A DNA stretch of 64,000 nucleotides from QIAW01 sp035487295 (GTDB taxonomy: Bacteria > Acidobacteriota > Terriglobia > Terriglobales > Acidobacteriaceae), in the NCBI GenBank assembly GCA_035487295.1, contig DATHMH010000024.1, positions 143,502 through 207,501 of the forward strand, given 5' to 3'. Each line of letters starts with the position of its first letter. The first letter of the stretch is position 1. Positions 8,985 through 17,766 of the stretch are shown here, piece after piece. Made by a program: the position numbers and the translations under genes. Under the pieces are notes generated by a model. It was given only the letters and a program-made list of their open reading frames with translations, was not told where the DNA came from and searched no databases.

Positions 8985-11099
8985 CTAGTCGCCGAAGACT
9001 TCTTCTTTCACCTCTTCTTTGGTCGCTGCAGCCGGCTTGGAAGAGGTGAGAGTGTTGAGTTGCACGAAGTTACCACTGGGCGCCGGTTCCTTCAGGATGT
9101 GCTGCCGATAAAGCTTTTCCATGCGGGCATTTTCGGCATCCTGCTTGAGCTTGGCGTCGCGGGCACGCAGCTTTTCTTCGCGGGCATTCTTGGCGATTCC
9201 CAACTGCTCCAGATCGTGCTGGCGGTCGGCATTCACGTGGGCTTCGTTCAGCTTCAGCTTATGGCTGGGGTCGCTGAGGTTCACCTGTTTGCCGCCGGCA
9301 AAGATCTCATGGCGTCCATGCTCCTCATACCACTTGGTGAGCGAGGCGGTCATGTGCATCTTCTCGATGATGTTGCGCCAACCCACGCCCGTGTTGTAGG
9401 CGCAGAAGCTGATCTCGCCCTCCTGGGTGGCGTAAGGAATGATGCACTGCTCGGTGCGGCGGAAGTCGTAGTTGTAAAGGTCCTGGAACCACATACCGGC
9501 GATAAACAGGAAGTTCCAGCGGTCCTGGCGGCGCTTTTTAATGTCTTCAATGGTACGGTCGCCTTTGACGCTGCCATACTTCTCGTTGGCGCCCTTGGTG
9601 GCCCCGAAAGCTTTGTCAAACTTCTTCAGCAGGTCCATCAATTTGAAGTGGGTGGGGGACTTATAAGGATTGTAGTTGCGCAACAGGGCCAGTGACATAC
9701 CGAAGAGCGACAAGAAGCGGCCACGGGCAGCATCGTTGATTTTGGCTACGTCTTTTGCCAGGCGCTCGCCATTCAGGAAAGCGGTGACTGGGGCGGACTC
9801 TTTGGTTTCTTTGTCAATCATGACTGCCATACCGACGCCGCAGTTAGGGTGGCAGCCGCAGCTCAGGTGTCCCCAATCAGAGTTTGGACCGTGCACCAGA
9901 TCGGCCCAATCGGAAAAGGTGCTCATGAACGAAATGGGGAACCAATCGCGGGTAGGCTCGCCTAAGCCGGTTTGGTTCTTCACGTCGTGGGCGAGGTGTG
10001 ACAGCGTATAACGCTGCGCTTTGCGCCGCTCGTCGGTGACAGCCTCATCGCGTCCGGTGAAAGAGACCGGCTGGAACGAAAGGAAAGAGATGACCCTGGG
10101 ATTCTCCAGCGCAAACTGGATGATCCTTCCCACCTGCTCGTTGTTAATGCCGTTGACGATCGTGGTTACAGGCACAATTTCCACACCAGCTTCGTGCAGG
10201 TTGTGGATGGCCTTCAGTTTTACGTCAAACAAGTTGCCGACTTTGCGGTGCTCGTTAGCGGCGTTACCGATACCATCAAATTGCAGGTAGGCATAGCGCA
10301 GGCCGGCTTCAGCGGCCTGCTTGCAGAAATCCAGGCTCTTGGCGAACTCAATGCCGTTGGTGGCAGCCTGCACGCTGTTATAGCCTACTTTGCGGGCGTA
10401 ACGCAGGGCATCGAGGAAGTAGGGCGAAATTGTGGGTTCGCCACCGGAGAACTGTACCGACATCTGCCGGCGCGGCTTGATGGAGATGGCGTTGTCGAGC
10501 AGGGTCTTAATATCGTCCCATGTCAGCTCGTGCACGAAGCCCACCTGGTTGGCGTCCATGAAGCAGGGATCGCACATCATGTTGCAGCGGTTGGTGAGGT
10601 CAATGGTCAGCACCGAACCGCGACCGTGCTTCACTGTGCTGCTGCCGTGGTTGTGCAGCTTCTCATCGTTGTGGGCGCGGATATCGCGGCCGGGGAAAAC
10701 TTCTTCAAGATGCTTAAAGAAGTCAGTGTCGATGGCCATAACGTCTTCAAAATGGCCATGCTTGGGGCAATCTTTCACCATAAGGATCTGGCCGTCGCGC
10801 TCGATGACCTGCGCCTTGATCTCACCGACCCTCTCATTGAGCAGGATTTCGTGCGGCAGCTTGCCGTCGACGATCTGCTGGCGAATTTCCGGGACGCACC
10901 TGGGGCATAGCGAATCGGTGCTGCGCGGCCAGCCCAGCGGCGGCTTCGACTTCTCATAGGATTTGAGCAGCGGCTTGTCTGACCATTTGGGCGTGAACGA
11001 TGGGTTGGGATTAATGCGGTTGACAAGGTCAAAAAATTTCCACGCCGCATCGGCGGCCACGGTCACTGCCTTTTCCACATGTTTGATCGGCTTATGCAT
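8985..11099 (-). CDS. Large radical SAM protein of the tetraether (Tes) / membrane-spanning lipid synthase type
   Basis: A 704-residue protein. CPRC (65-68) and CPKHGHF (from 111) form an N-terminal rubredoxin-like Cys set. The radical SAM motif CNMMCDPC is at 172-179 in the context LTIDLTNRC, with FSGGEPT at 218-223. More Cys follow: CGCHPNC (414-420), C552 and C566. This layout matches archaeal Tes (MJ0619) and bacterial relatives, which couple two lipid tails by C-C bond formation using a radical SAM cluster, auxiliary Fe-S clusters and a mononuclear iron. Acidobacteria make membrane-spanning iso-diabolic acid and branched tetraether lipids, so such a role fits; the assignment rests on motifs. 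AAGGAG lies ten bases before the start. The C-terminal 100 residues are charged, coiled-coil-like and end in a Glu-rich tail. A second radical SAM gene follows. Confidence 0.72.
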   Translation of the reverse strand: MHKPIKHVEKAVTVAADAAWKFFDLVNRINPNPSFTPKWSDKPLLKSYEKSKPPLGWPRSTDSLCPRCVPEIRQQIVDGKLPHEILLNERVGEIKAQVIERDGQILMVKDCPKHGHFEDVMAIDTDFFKHLEEVFPGRDIRAHNDEKLHNHGSSTVKHGRGSVLTIDLTNRCNMMCDPCFMDANQVGFVHELTWDDIKTLLDNAISIKPRRQMSVQFSGGEPTISPYFLDALRYARKVGYNSVQAATNGIEFAKSLDFCKQAAEAGLRYAYLQFDGIGNAANEHRKVGNLFDVKLKAIHNLHEAGVEIVPVTTIVNGINNEQVGRIIQFALENPRVISFLSFQPVSFTGRDEAVTDERRKAQRYTLSHLAHDVKNQTGLGEPTRDWFPISFMSTFSDWADLVHGPNSDWGHLSCGCHPNCGVGMAVMIDKETKESAPVTAFLNGERLAKDVAKINDAARGRFLSLFGMSLALLRNYNPYKSPTHFKLMDLLKKFDKAFGATKGANEKYGSVKGDRTIEDIKKRRQDRWNFLFIAGMWFQDLYNYDFRRTEQCIIPYATQEGEISFCAYNTGVGWRNIIEKMHMTASLTKWYEEHGRHEIFAGGKQVNLSDPSHKLKLNEAHVNADRQHDLEQLGIAKNAREEKLRARDAKLKQDAENARMEKLYRQHILKEPAPSGNFVQLNTLTSSKPAAATKEEVKEEVFGD

Positions 11100-11884
11100 C
11101 TCGTGTGTTCTCCTTAAGAAGGACCAGCACTTTTACCGCTCAGAAATGAAACGGCATTACGCTTCCGCCCACAATATGGCTCGGAACGCTATATCCTAGT
11201 GGGTCAACTACTTAGCCTCAACCACCATCGGTTCAGCAGCGGGAATTTGGCAGTGAATGGCAGTTTTGTGCATTAAGCTGTAGGCTGATTGCAGGGATAA
11301 CTGGTTGGAAATGCGCTACTTAGCCTTCAGCGAGGATGAAGGAGGGAGCATGAGGAATGAATGGTAGAGACGTAGCTCGTTACGTCTCCCCCGTCAGATC
11401 GGCTCTGCACCTTTGTCCTGTGAGCGCACAGCAAGCATCTTGTGGCTGCCAGGATCGCGTGAATTCGGGTACATCTAAGTAGTGGGAGGGAGGGGGTATT
11501 ACTTTAAGTAGTCCATGCGGCGTTAAACCACTCACAATCAGTCAAATACGGCGAGGGCTAGAGTAGCGCGGGAGTAGTGAAGCTGGGCGCTCAAAAAATG
11601 AGGTCAGCGATCGGCCCTTCGAACGTGGAGCTGTTTGAGGGGGTGGGGGGGGTTACTAAGTAACCTCCGAGGAGTGAACAGAACTCTCCTTGGGCCGCCC
11701 TGGAGCCAGGGAGGCGTGGATCGAGTTTTCAAAGAGCAGCGGGGCAAGCGCCCAAATAGATCATGCCAGCAATTTCACAGAAGGCAAGGATTTGATACCA
11801 GAGTTCAATTTTTGATTGCTTGCGGAAGAAAATCCACGTATGGCAAAAGAAGCTAACTTAGGGAGGAGGGCCATCCCGACCGAT

Positions 11885-11930
11885 TGTTCCCACACCCGCT
11901 TGGCCGCGCGTGTGGGCACCCCAGGCTTGG
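11885..11930. repeat. Hairpin repeat, copy 1
   Basis: Contains CACACCCGCTTGGCCGCGCG then TGTGGGCACC; the two arms can pair. A near-identical copy occurs at 12034-12078, 149 bases downstream. Confidence 0.75.
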
Positions 11931-11988
11931 TTACGGACAAATCCTGTATGGTCCGATTGAAGCCGCGGGTGGTTCCCCGTCTCCATCC

Positions 11989-12024
11989 GAGGTCCTTCTC
12001 CCGCTTCACGGGATCAGGATGACA
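11989..12024. repeat. REP-like dispersed repeat, copy A
   Basis: TCCTTCTCCCGCTTCACGGG followed by ATCAGGATGAC. The core CCCGCTTCACGGG is nearly palindromic. The same element, with CGCGGG in place of CACGGG, is found at 21926-21965 in another intergenic gap. Confidence 0.8.
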
Positions 12025-12033
12025 CTTCAAAAT

Positions 12034-12078
12034 TGTTCCACACGCGCTTGGCCGCGCGTGTGGGCACCGCCAAGTTTG
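12034..12078. repeat. Hairpin repeat, copy 2
   Basis: Second copy of the CACACGCGCTTGGCCGCGCG TGTGGGCACC element. Its arms pair better than those of copy 1. It lies just past the stop of the ABC permease, so it may also act as that operon's transcript end. Confidence 0.75.
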
Positions 12079-12103
12079 GCCCCAAAGGCTGAAAGCTGCT
12101 TAT

Positions 12104-13273
12104 TTACGCTTCGCGCAACGCGGTGGTGATGGGCAACCTGGCGGCACGGAGGGCGGGCAGCAGGCCTCCGATGATTCCCATGACCAGGGCAAAGATCAGA
12201 CCTTGGGCCAGATCCATAGGAGTGATGTGAAATGCGAATGCAATTTCACTGAAGCTGGCGGTAAATCCCGTTCCCGTCGTAAAACCATTCATCGGGAAGG
12301 ACAGTAAACAGCCCAGCAATCCTCCCATCAGCGCCAGGAAGACCGCTTCCAGAACGAAAGCGAAGAGAATGCTAAAGCGGGAAAAGCCCAGGGCGCGAAG
12401 AGTGCCAATTTCACGGGTCCGCGCGGCGACGATGGCATACATGGTGTTCATGGCGCCAAAGACTGCGCCAATCCCCATGACGAAAGACACAAAACCGGCT
12501 AGTCCCAGAAGGGCCTTGGAAACCACGCCGGCCTGGTCTTCGTAGTATTTGCGCTCCTGAATCATCTCAAGCTGCATTCGGGGATCGGCTTTGATCTCTT
12601 CGTTAAACTTGGGAAGCGTCTTGGCATCAACCAGGCGCACGGTGAGAGAATCCTGCCCGTCACTGCGGCGGAAGGCAACGCGCATGGCATCAAAGTCGCC
12701 CCAGATCTCGCTTTCAAAAGAACCGTCTTCGGCCGTGAATGCGCCGACTACGGTGAATTCGTGCTTCTGAATGTTGATCTTGGAGCCGATATCGAGGCCT
12801 TGCATGCGCTCCTGGATACGCTGGCCAACGATAACCTCGGCCAGGCCGGGCGTAAAGTTTCGTCCCTGAACAATCTTGATTCCGGTACGTACCTGAAAGG
12901 CCTTCTGGGTCACAGCGCGCACTGTGACATTGGTTGGCTGGCCGGTCTCACGCTTGAGCATATTGGCTACGATGACCAGCTCAGGGGAAGCCAGCGGCTG
13001 GCCGTCACTTCCCTTGGCCACACGCGGGTCGGTCACAATCGAGTTTGCCTGCTCATGGGTAAACCACGAGGTCAGCTCCGACCCAGAGCCGCGCTGTACC
13101 ACGATGCCATTATCGGGACGGCCGGTGGCCCGCAATGCCAAACTAAAACCGCTGGACATGGAGAGCAATATGACAAACACGGTGACGACCAGTCCAATAC
13201 CAACAATAGCCAGCAGTGTCACCTTCCAGCGGACAATAAGATTCCGGATGTTATATGAAAGAGGAAGCGCCAT
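12104..13273 (-). CDS. ABC transporter permease, MacB/FtsX type (second permease)
   Basis: A 389-residue inner-membrane protein with the MacB/LolC layout: one N-terminal transmembrane segment (about 18-41), a large extracytoplasmic domain (about 45-265) and three C-terminal segments (about 272-385) forming the FtsX domain. Its GTLRALGFSR motif is the usual coupling region to the ATPase. It is the last gene of a four-gene operon (membrane-fusion protein, ATPase, permease, permease) with gaps of one to nine bases. Two different permeases suggest a heterodimeric exporter, as in DevBCA/LolCDE-like systems. The substrate (lipid, peptide or drug) is unknown. Confidence 0.9.
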   Translation of the reverse strand: MALPLSYNIRNLIVRWKVTLLAIVGIGLVVTVFVILLSMSSGFSLALRATGRPDNGIVVQRGSGSELTSWFTHEQANSIVTDPRVAKGSDGQPLASPELVIVANMLKRETGQPTNVTVRAVTQKAFQVRTGIKIVQGRNFTPGLAEVIVGQRIQERMQGLDIGSKINIQKHEFTVVGAFTAEDGSFESEIWGDFDAMRVAFRRSDGQDSLTVRLVDAKTLPKFNEEIKADPRMQLEMIQERKYYEDQAGVVSKALLGLAGFVSFVMGIGAVFGAMNTMYAIVAARTREIGTLRALGFSRFSILFAFVLEAVFLALMGGLLGCLLSFPMNGFTTGTGFTASFSEIAFAFHITPMDLAQGLIFALVMGIIGGLLPALRAARLPITTALREA

Positions 13274-13274
13274 T

Positions 13275-14456
13275 TTAGATTTGCCTCAATAATTCGGTGA
13301 CCCTCGCGCGATAGGCGAGAAAAGCCGGGACAAAACCAGCAGCCAGCCCCAGGAACAATGCAACGCCCATTCCCAAGCTGCCGATAGAGACTGACATGCC
13401 AAGATTAGGAAATCCTCGTACCGCATCACCAATCAATGGCAGATTCGGCAAAGCTTTGATCATGAGCCTGCCCAACAGGATTCCCACCGTACCGCCTAAA
13501 GCGCCCAATACGAGCGACTCGCCTAACACCAGGCCCATGACCAATCCACTGGGAAATCCAAGGGTCTTGAGGACCGCAATTTCGGTGCGGCGCTCGCGAA
13601 CGGCCATGCTCATCGTGTTTGCCGTGACCAGCAGAATGGTAAACATGACGGCGATGGCAATCCCGTTCAACAGAAGCGCCAGGTTTCCGGCCATGGAAAC
13701 AAAGCCGGCGCGGAAGGCAGATTCTGTCTCGGTGTGGGTCTGGGCATCGCTGTTTTCAAAAAGCCCGTCAATGGTCTTGCTGATGGTCCCGGCCTGCTGA
13801 GGATCGTTGATTTCGATGGTGTAAGTGCCCGGCTGCACACGATGGCCGGTATTCTCATAAAGATACTTGTAGTTAAAGAACATCGCGGTGGTGTCAGTTC
13901 CCGGATAGCGTATCGGGTCGGTGTCATAGATTCCGCTGACTACGAACTCAAAAGGCTTACCCACACGATACGGGGGGATAAAGCTTTCCAGTTGAAACAT
14001 ATCGCCCACCTTCCAATGGAACTTTTCCGCGGTGCTCTTGCCGACGATGCATCCACGCAGCGTGTGGAAGAATGCCTGTTTCTGGTCTTCCGGAACAATA
14101 TATTCCGGATACATGGCCAGATACGTCTCAGGCTCAACCGCCATATTCGGAAAGAAATCAGACGGTTTATTGATATCGCGCGAGCCTCCAAACCAGGAAA
14201 GAATGCTGACCCTCTTCACTCCCGGCAGGGCGGCGATGGTGGCTTCATAGGAGAGGGGCAAAGAAAAGACCAGGCTGACATTGTGCCGGGTCACTAGCCG
14301 CGAAGCATTGGCGCTCTGCAGGTTCCAGCTCACCGCCTTGATAAAAGTTTGCAAGGTGCAAAACAGGAAGATGCATACCGCCATGGCCAGCACGGTGCTG
14401 GTGGTGCGGATCCAGTTTCGCCGCAGGTGTTTCAGGATGAACGGTACATATTTCAT
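13275..14456 (-). CDS. ABC transporter permease, MacB/FtsX type (first permease)
   Basis: A 393-residue protein with the same topology as its downstream partner: an N-terminal transmembrane helix (about 15-38), a periplasmic core, and an FtsX domain with three helices and the cytoplasmic motif RRTEIAVLKTLGFPSG. Sequence similarity to the second permease is low outside the FtsX motifs, so the two genes diverged long ago. It ends one base before the next gene starts, implying coupled translation. It should pair with the ATPase encoded two bases upstream. Confidence 0.9.
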   Translation of the reverse strand: MKYVPFILKHLRRNWIRTTSTVLAMAVCIFLFCTLQTFIKAVSWNLQSANASRLVTRHNVSLVFSLPLSYEATIAALPGVKRVSILSWFGGSRDINKPSDFFPNMAVEPETYLAMYPEYIVPEDQKQAFFHTLRGCIVGKSTAEKFHWKVGDMFQLESFIPPYRVGKPFEFVVSGIYDTDPIRYPGTDTTAMFFNYKYLYENTGHRVQPGTYTIEINDPQQAGTISKTIDGLFENSDAQTHTETESAFRAGFVSMAGNLALLLNGIAIAVMFTILLVTANTMSMAVRERRTEIAVLKTLGFPSGLVMGLVLGESLVLGALGGTVGILLGRLMIKALPNLPLIGDAVRGFPNLGMSVSIGSLGMGVALFLGLAAGFVPAFLAYRARVTELLRQI

Positions 14457-14458
14457 AT

Positions 14459-15166
14459 TTAGCCCTTGAGAAGCACGCCTTTTTCCAGGTGCTTCTGGGA
14501 ATGCGCCCGCTGGGCGGCGCGTGGATCGTGCGTGACCATTACGATGGTCTTCTTGAATTCCTGGTTGAGGGTTTGCATCAAGTTCAGGATCTCTTCCGCG
14601 CTTTTGGCGTCGAGATCGCCTGTCGGTTCGTCGGCCACCAGGACTTTAGGATCGGTCACGAAGGCGCGGGCGATGGCGACGCGCTGCTCCTGTCCGCCGG
14701 AGAGCTGCTTGGGGTAGTGCTCTGAACGGTCGGCCAATCCCACAATCTTCAGCGCCGTGAGAGCCCTTTCTTTGCGCTGTCTGCCGGAGAGCGGGGAAAG
14801 CATCAACGGCAGCGCAACGTTTTCCACCGCAGTCAAGACGGGAATGAGGTTGTAGAACTGGAAGATAAAACCCACATTGTGGCTGCGCCATTTTGCCAAT
14901 GCGCCTTCGGAGAGCGCGGCGACATCGGTATCGGCGACAATCACCCTTCCCGAAGTGGGACGATCGATGCCCGCAATCAGGTTCAGCAGCGTGGTCTTGC
15001 CCGAACCGGAGGGCCCCATCAGGGCCACGAACTCGCCCTGCGGGACAGCAAGATTAATGCCGTCGAGAACTACGATCTCCTGGCTGTCGCGGTGGTAGAC
15101 TTTGCGAACATTCTGGACGTTGACCGCCGCCGCGGCGGTCCCTATTTCAGCAGTCACGGTTGCCAT
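14459..15166 (-). CDS. ABC transporter ATP-binding protein, MacB/LolD type
   Basis: A 235-residue ATPase with all expected motifs: Walker A GPSGSGKTT (about residues 51-59), Q-loop FIFQFYNL, signature LSGGQEQRVAIARA, Walker B VLVADEPTGDLD and H-loop VMVTHD. This is the LolD/MacB subfamily that powers FtsX-type permeases. The gene lies nine bases after the membrane-fusion gene and two bases before the first permease gene. The signature reads GGQEQ instead of the more common GGQQQ, a tolerated change. Confidence 0.95.
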   Translation of the reverse strand: MATVTAEIGTAAAAVNVQNVRKVYHRDSQEIVVLDGINLAVPQGEFVALMGPSGSGKTTLLNLIAGIDRPTSGRVIVADTDVAALSEGALAKWRSHNVGFIFQFYNLIPVLTAVENVALPLMLSPLSGRQRKERALTALKIVGLADRSEHYPKQLSGGQEQRVAIARAFVTDPKVLVADEPTGDLDAKSAEEILNLMQTLNQEFKKTIVMVTHDPRAAQRAHSQKHLEKGVLLKG

Positions 15167-15175
15167 AAAAATCTC

Positions 15176-16381
15176 CTAACCTTTTACCTTTACAACATCG
15201 CCTTCTCTGAGTTTGTCGGCGGGATGGAGCACCAGTGTCTCGGAGCCCGCCAGTCCCTGCTTGATTATGACCTGGTCTTGATTTTCTGTTCCCGTAGTTA
15301 TAGGAAGCTCGTAGACTTTCTTGTCATCCCTGACCTCAAAAACCACCGATTTGCCCTGGCGCGTGGTGATGGCGTCTTTGGGCACGGTCACAATGGGTTT
15401 ACTGGAATCCATTGGAACCTCGCCCTTCTTTGCGGGTTCTAAAAAAGTAGCTTTCGCCGTCATCTCAGGTTTCAGGTCTTTATCTTTATCCAAAATAGTA
15501 ACCTTCACTGTGACTGTGGCCTTGGTGCGGTCCGCCGTCGGGATTACCTGGCGCAATACCGCCCGGTAGTTACGGTCAGGAAAAGCTTCTACCGAGACTT
15601 CTGCCGGCTGATCGGGCTGCAGCTTGGCTACGTTGGATTCGCTCACGTCTACTTCAATTTCCAAAGTGGCCATGTCAGCCAGCGCAACGATGGCTCCCGA
15701 AGCTGTAGATATGTTCACGCCCGGTGGAATGGGGGCTACGCTTTCACCTACTTCTGCCATCTTTTTGACTACGACGCCGGCGAAGGGAGCGCGGATGAGC
15801 GTGTTCTGGTAGTTGGCGTCGCACAAAGTGAGGTTGGCACGGCTTTGAGACAACGCCGCCTCGGCCAGCCGGACGCGGCTGATGGCGGCATCCAACTGGT
15901 CTTGCGAATCGACGCGGGCTTGCGTTAATTTTTCAGTGATCCGCTGCTGCCGTTGCTGCTCGGCCAGATCGGCCTCAGCGTGCTGCACCTGCGCTCGGGC
16001 AACCTCGACTTGCGCCTGATAATCGGCGCTATCGAGGCGGGCGATGATTTCGCCCTCGCGCACCTTGCTGCCTTCCTCTACCATCAATTGAGACAAGCGT
16101 CCCTGAATTTTGGCGGAAACCACCGCCTGACGGCGGGCCACGATATAGCCCGACGCGGTCAGGATAGGCGAGCCCGCGATGGCCTGGCTGAAATTCTGCA
16201 CCGTCGGACGCACGGTCTCAACTTCAGCCGCTGTCAGACTGCTGCCGGGGATGAAATAGAAGCCCAGTCCGGCGGCGACCAGAATAAAAAAACCGAGGTA
16301 AAGCATCCATCGCCAGCCGGAGCGCGGCTTGGAACCGCGGTCAATGCGAAGAGATGCGAGCTCGGCTTTTAAATCGTTCAT
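15176..16381 (-). CDS. Periplasmic membrane-fusion protein (HlyD/MacA family) of the ABC exporter
   Basis: The start at 16381 is preferred because GAGGA lies six bases upstream (an in-frame ATG 14 codons earlier has no such site), giving 401 residues. A cytoplasmic N-terminus (MNDLKAELASLRID) precedes one transmembrane helix (WMLYLGFFILVAAGLGFYFI). A lipoyl/barrel-sandwich domain split by a coiled-coil hairpin follows (ARAQVQHAEADLAEQQRQQR to AEAALSQSRANL), then beta-barrel domains. VSAKIQGRLSQLMVEEGSKV and IRAPFAGVVVKKMAEVGESV are the two lipoyl half-motifs. It would link the ABC transporter to an outer-membrane channel, but no TolC-like gene is nearby. It is the first gene of the four-gene operon. 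Confidence 0.93.
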   Translation of the reverse strand: MNDLKAELASLRIDRGSKPRSGWRWMLYLGFFILVAAGLGFYFIPGSSLTAAEVETVRPTVQNFSQAIAGSPILTASGYIVARRQAVVSAKIQGRLSQLMVEEGSKVREGEIIARLDSADYQAQVEVARAQVQHAEADLAEQQRQQRITEKLTQARVDSQDQLDAAISRVRLAEAALSQSRANLTLCDANYQNTLIRAPFAGVVVKKMAEVGESVAPIPPGVNISTASGAIVALADMATLEIEVDVSESNVAKLQPDQPAEVSVEAFPDRNYRAVLRQVIPTADRTKATVTVKVTILDKDKDLKPEMTAKATFLEPAKKGEVPMDSSKPIVTVPKDAITTRQGKSVVFEVRDDKKVYELPITTGTENQDQVIIKQGLAGSETLVLHPADKLREGDVVKVKG

Positions 16382-16709
16382 GATTTCCTCAGACGTGGGG
16401 CGCTCAACGATGTGAGCGTGCAATTATGAAAACGCAGGCTGTTGGAAGTTAAGCCATTCTTGCCAGCGACAACAGCTCCTAACCAATAGCACCGCAGTAT
16501 TAAATGTTGATGAACCGGCAACCTGCAATTACGGCCAGTTCGGTTGAAACCCACAACGCACTCGATTTGAAACTATATTCTACAAACATTATCTGGAATT
16601 TTCCCGCAACTCTGCTTGTAAAAATGCGACGTCCTGTTCCGCTATCAATATCGGCGACAAAGGGCCCTGAGGGCCAGTGCCGGGTGTCATCAATCGCATA
16701 TGACAAATG

Positions 16710-17030
16710 TCAGCTATTGCGCGGCGCCCGGTTGCGCCAGGCCGCGAGCAGCGCGCGGTGGACGGCTGTTTTTTTCGCTTTCTTAAGAAGCACGTTCGTA
16801 CATCCCATTTTTCCCCAACCGCCCTTCACCGGAACAAATACATCAGGCTCGTCGCGCATAAATTCCTGCTGCTGCTCGGGCGTTAATTTCACCATCGCCC
16901 AGCCCTCTCGCGGGTAGCAGACCGTGGCGAATATCTTGCCGGCAACTCGAAAATCCGGGTGACCCATATGAGCTTTCTCTTCAGTTTTTGGAAGACTCAA
17001 GGCCATGCTGCGAAACTGATCAGTCGTCAT
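16710..17030 (-). CDS. MmcQ/YjbR family protein
   Basis: A 106-residue protein with the MmcQ/YjbR pattern: MTTDQFRSMALSLPKTEEKAHMGHPDFRVAGKIFATV, then AMVKLTPEQQQEFM and GWGKMGCTNVLLKKA. The fold is a double-wing domain often called DNA-binding, but the cellular role is not settled. Its start overlaps the stop of the upstream VOC gene by four bases (ATGA), so the two are co-translated. Confidence 0.88.
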   Translation of the reverse strand: MTTDQFRSMALSLPKTEEKAHMGHPDFRVAGKIFATVCYPREGWAMVKLTPEQQQEFMRDEPDVFVPVKGGWGKMGCTNVLLKKAKKTAVHRALLAAWRNRAPRNS

Positions 17031-17488
17031 AGGGAGTGCTCCTCAGCGTAGTTTTCCGAGCTTTTCTTCGCCAAGTCTTTGATATGCGTGGCAATCCACC
17101 ACGTGAACCCAAACGGATCAAGCACGCCGGCCATGCGATCGCCATAAGACTCGTCCCGGGGTTCCCGAAGATTCTTTCCCCCGGCAGCGATGGCCTGACG
17201 GTACATCGCATCGCAATTCTCGACGTATACCACGATGCTGACGGGCGAGCCGCCGTAATGTTGTGGACTGAATGCATTTATTTCTGTATTCTCATCGGCC
17301 ATCATGATGCAACTGTCTCCGAACTGGATTTCAGCGTGGCCAATCGTACCGTCTGGTTGGGTCGTACGCATGCGCTCAGTTACGCCAAATGCTTTCTTGT
17401 AGAACTCAATAGCGGCAGGGCAATTTTTGACGATGAGATAAGCCTGCACGCTGTGGTAGCCATCGGGAAAGGGCTGAATCGTAGACAT
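17027..17488 (-). CDS. VOC (glyoxalase/PhnB-like) family protein
   Basis: The start at 17488 (MSTIQPFPDGYHSVQAYLIV) is chosen because GAGGAG lies eight bases upstream. The 153-residue protein carries two beta-alpha-beta-beta-beta VOC modules, with CPAAIEFYKKAFGVTERMR and the C-terminal VLDPFGFTWWIATH typical of PhnB-like members. This group includes metal-dependent dioxygenases, isomerases and antibiotic-binding proteins; several ligands are not obvious, so no reaction is proposed. It is the first gene of a two-gene unit with the YjbR gene. Confidence 0.88.
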   Translation of the reverse strand: MSTIQPFPDGYHSVQAYLIVKNCPAAIEFYKKAFGVTERMRTTQPDGTIGHAEIQFGDSCIMMADENTEINAFSPQHYGGSPVSIVVYVENCDAMYRQAIAAGGKNLREPRDESYGDRMAGVLDPFGFTWWIATHIKDLAKKSSENYAEEHSL

Positions 17489-17670
17489 GGGTTTTTCTCC
17501 TCGACGCCCATTGTGCCCTGCCATGCGAGACCCCGTATTGTAAAAAACTGATCCCCCGTCAGCCTTTGAATCAAAGCCAAAAATGTGAGGACCTGCCCGA
17601 GCACGGATTTAGAGCTTGCAGAAAAATCCCCGGTTAGCGGACGCCACGAGTTTCAGGATCATGCTTGCAT

Positions 17671-17707
17671 TGTCATTCCGACCCGCAAAGCGGGACCGGA
17701 AATGACA
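17671..17707. repeat. Intergenic palindromic repeat
   Basis: TGTCATTCCGACCCGC, three bases, then GCGGGACCGGAAATGACA: the arms pair almost completely. It belongs to a different class from the elements at 11989 and 21926 although it shares the CCCGC core. It lies between the AraC and VOC genes and has no T-run. Confidence 0.7.
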
Positions 17708-17766
17708 AGAAATTGAGTTTCCCAACCTCTAAGTTCGTGCCCTGACAATCCGCAGAACTCCGCATG

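Larger units (their letters stand above)
11100..12103. other. Gene-poor 1-kb region with repeats and palindromes
   Basis: No reading frame here has a recognisable domain or a convincing start. Visible structure includes a CTACTTAGCCT direct repeat (about 11208 and 11317), a 15-base palindrome GGTTACTAAGTAACC (11651-11665), two copies of a CACACGCG-type hairpin repeat and one REP-like element. It may hold the promoter of the Tes-like gene at its left edge. It could be a decayed gene or a cluster of intergenic repeats. Confidence 0.45.

Noticed and set aside
11761..12030. 89-codon minus-strand frame in the gene-poor region
   Set aside because: It is built largely from repeat sequence (the REP-like element gives CHPDPVKREKD) and has no domain.
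16500..16706. 68-codon minus-strand frame between the membrane-fusion gene and yjbR
   Set aside because: No ribosome-binding site and no family match; the gap more likely holds the exporter operon's promoter.
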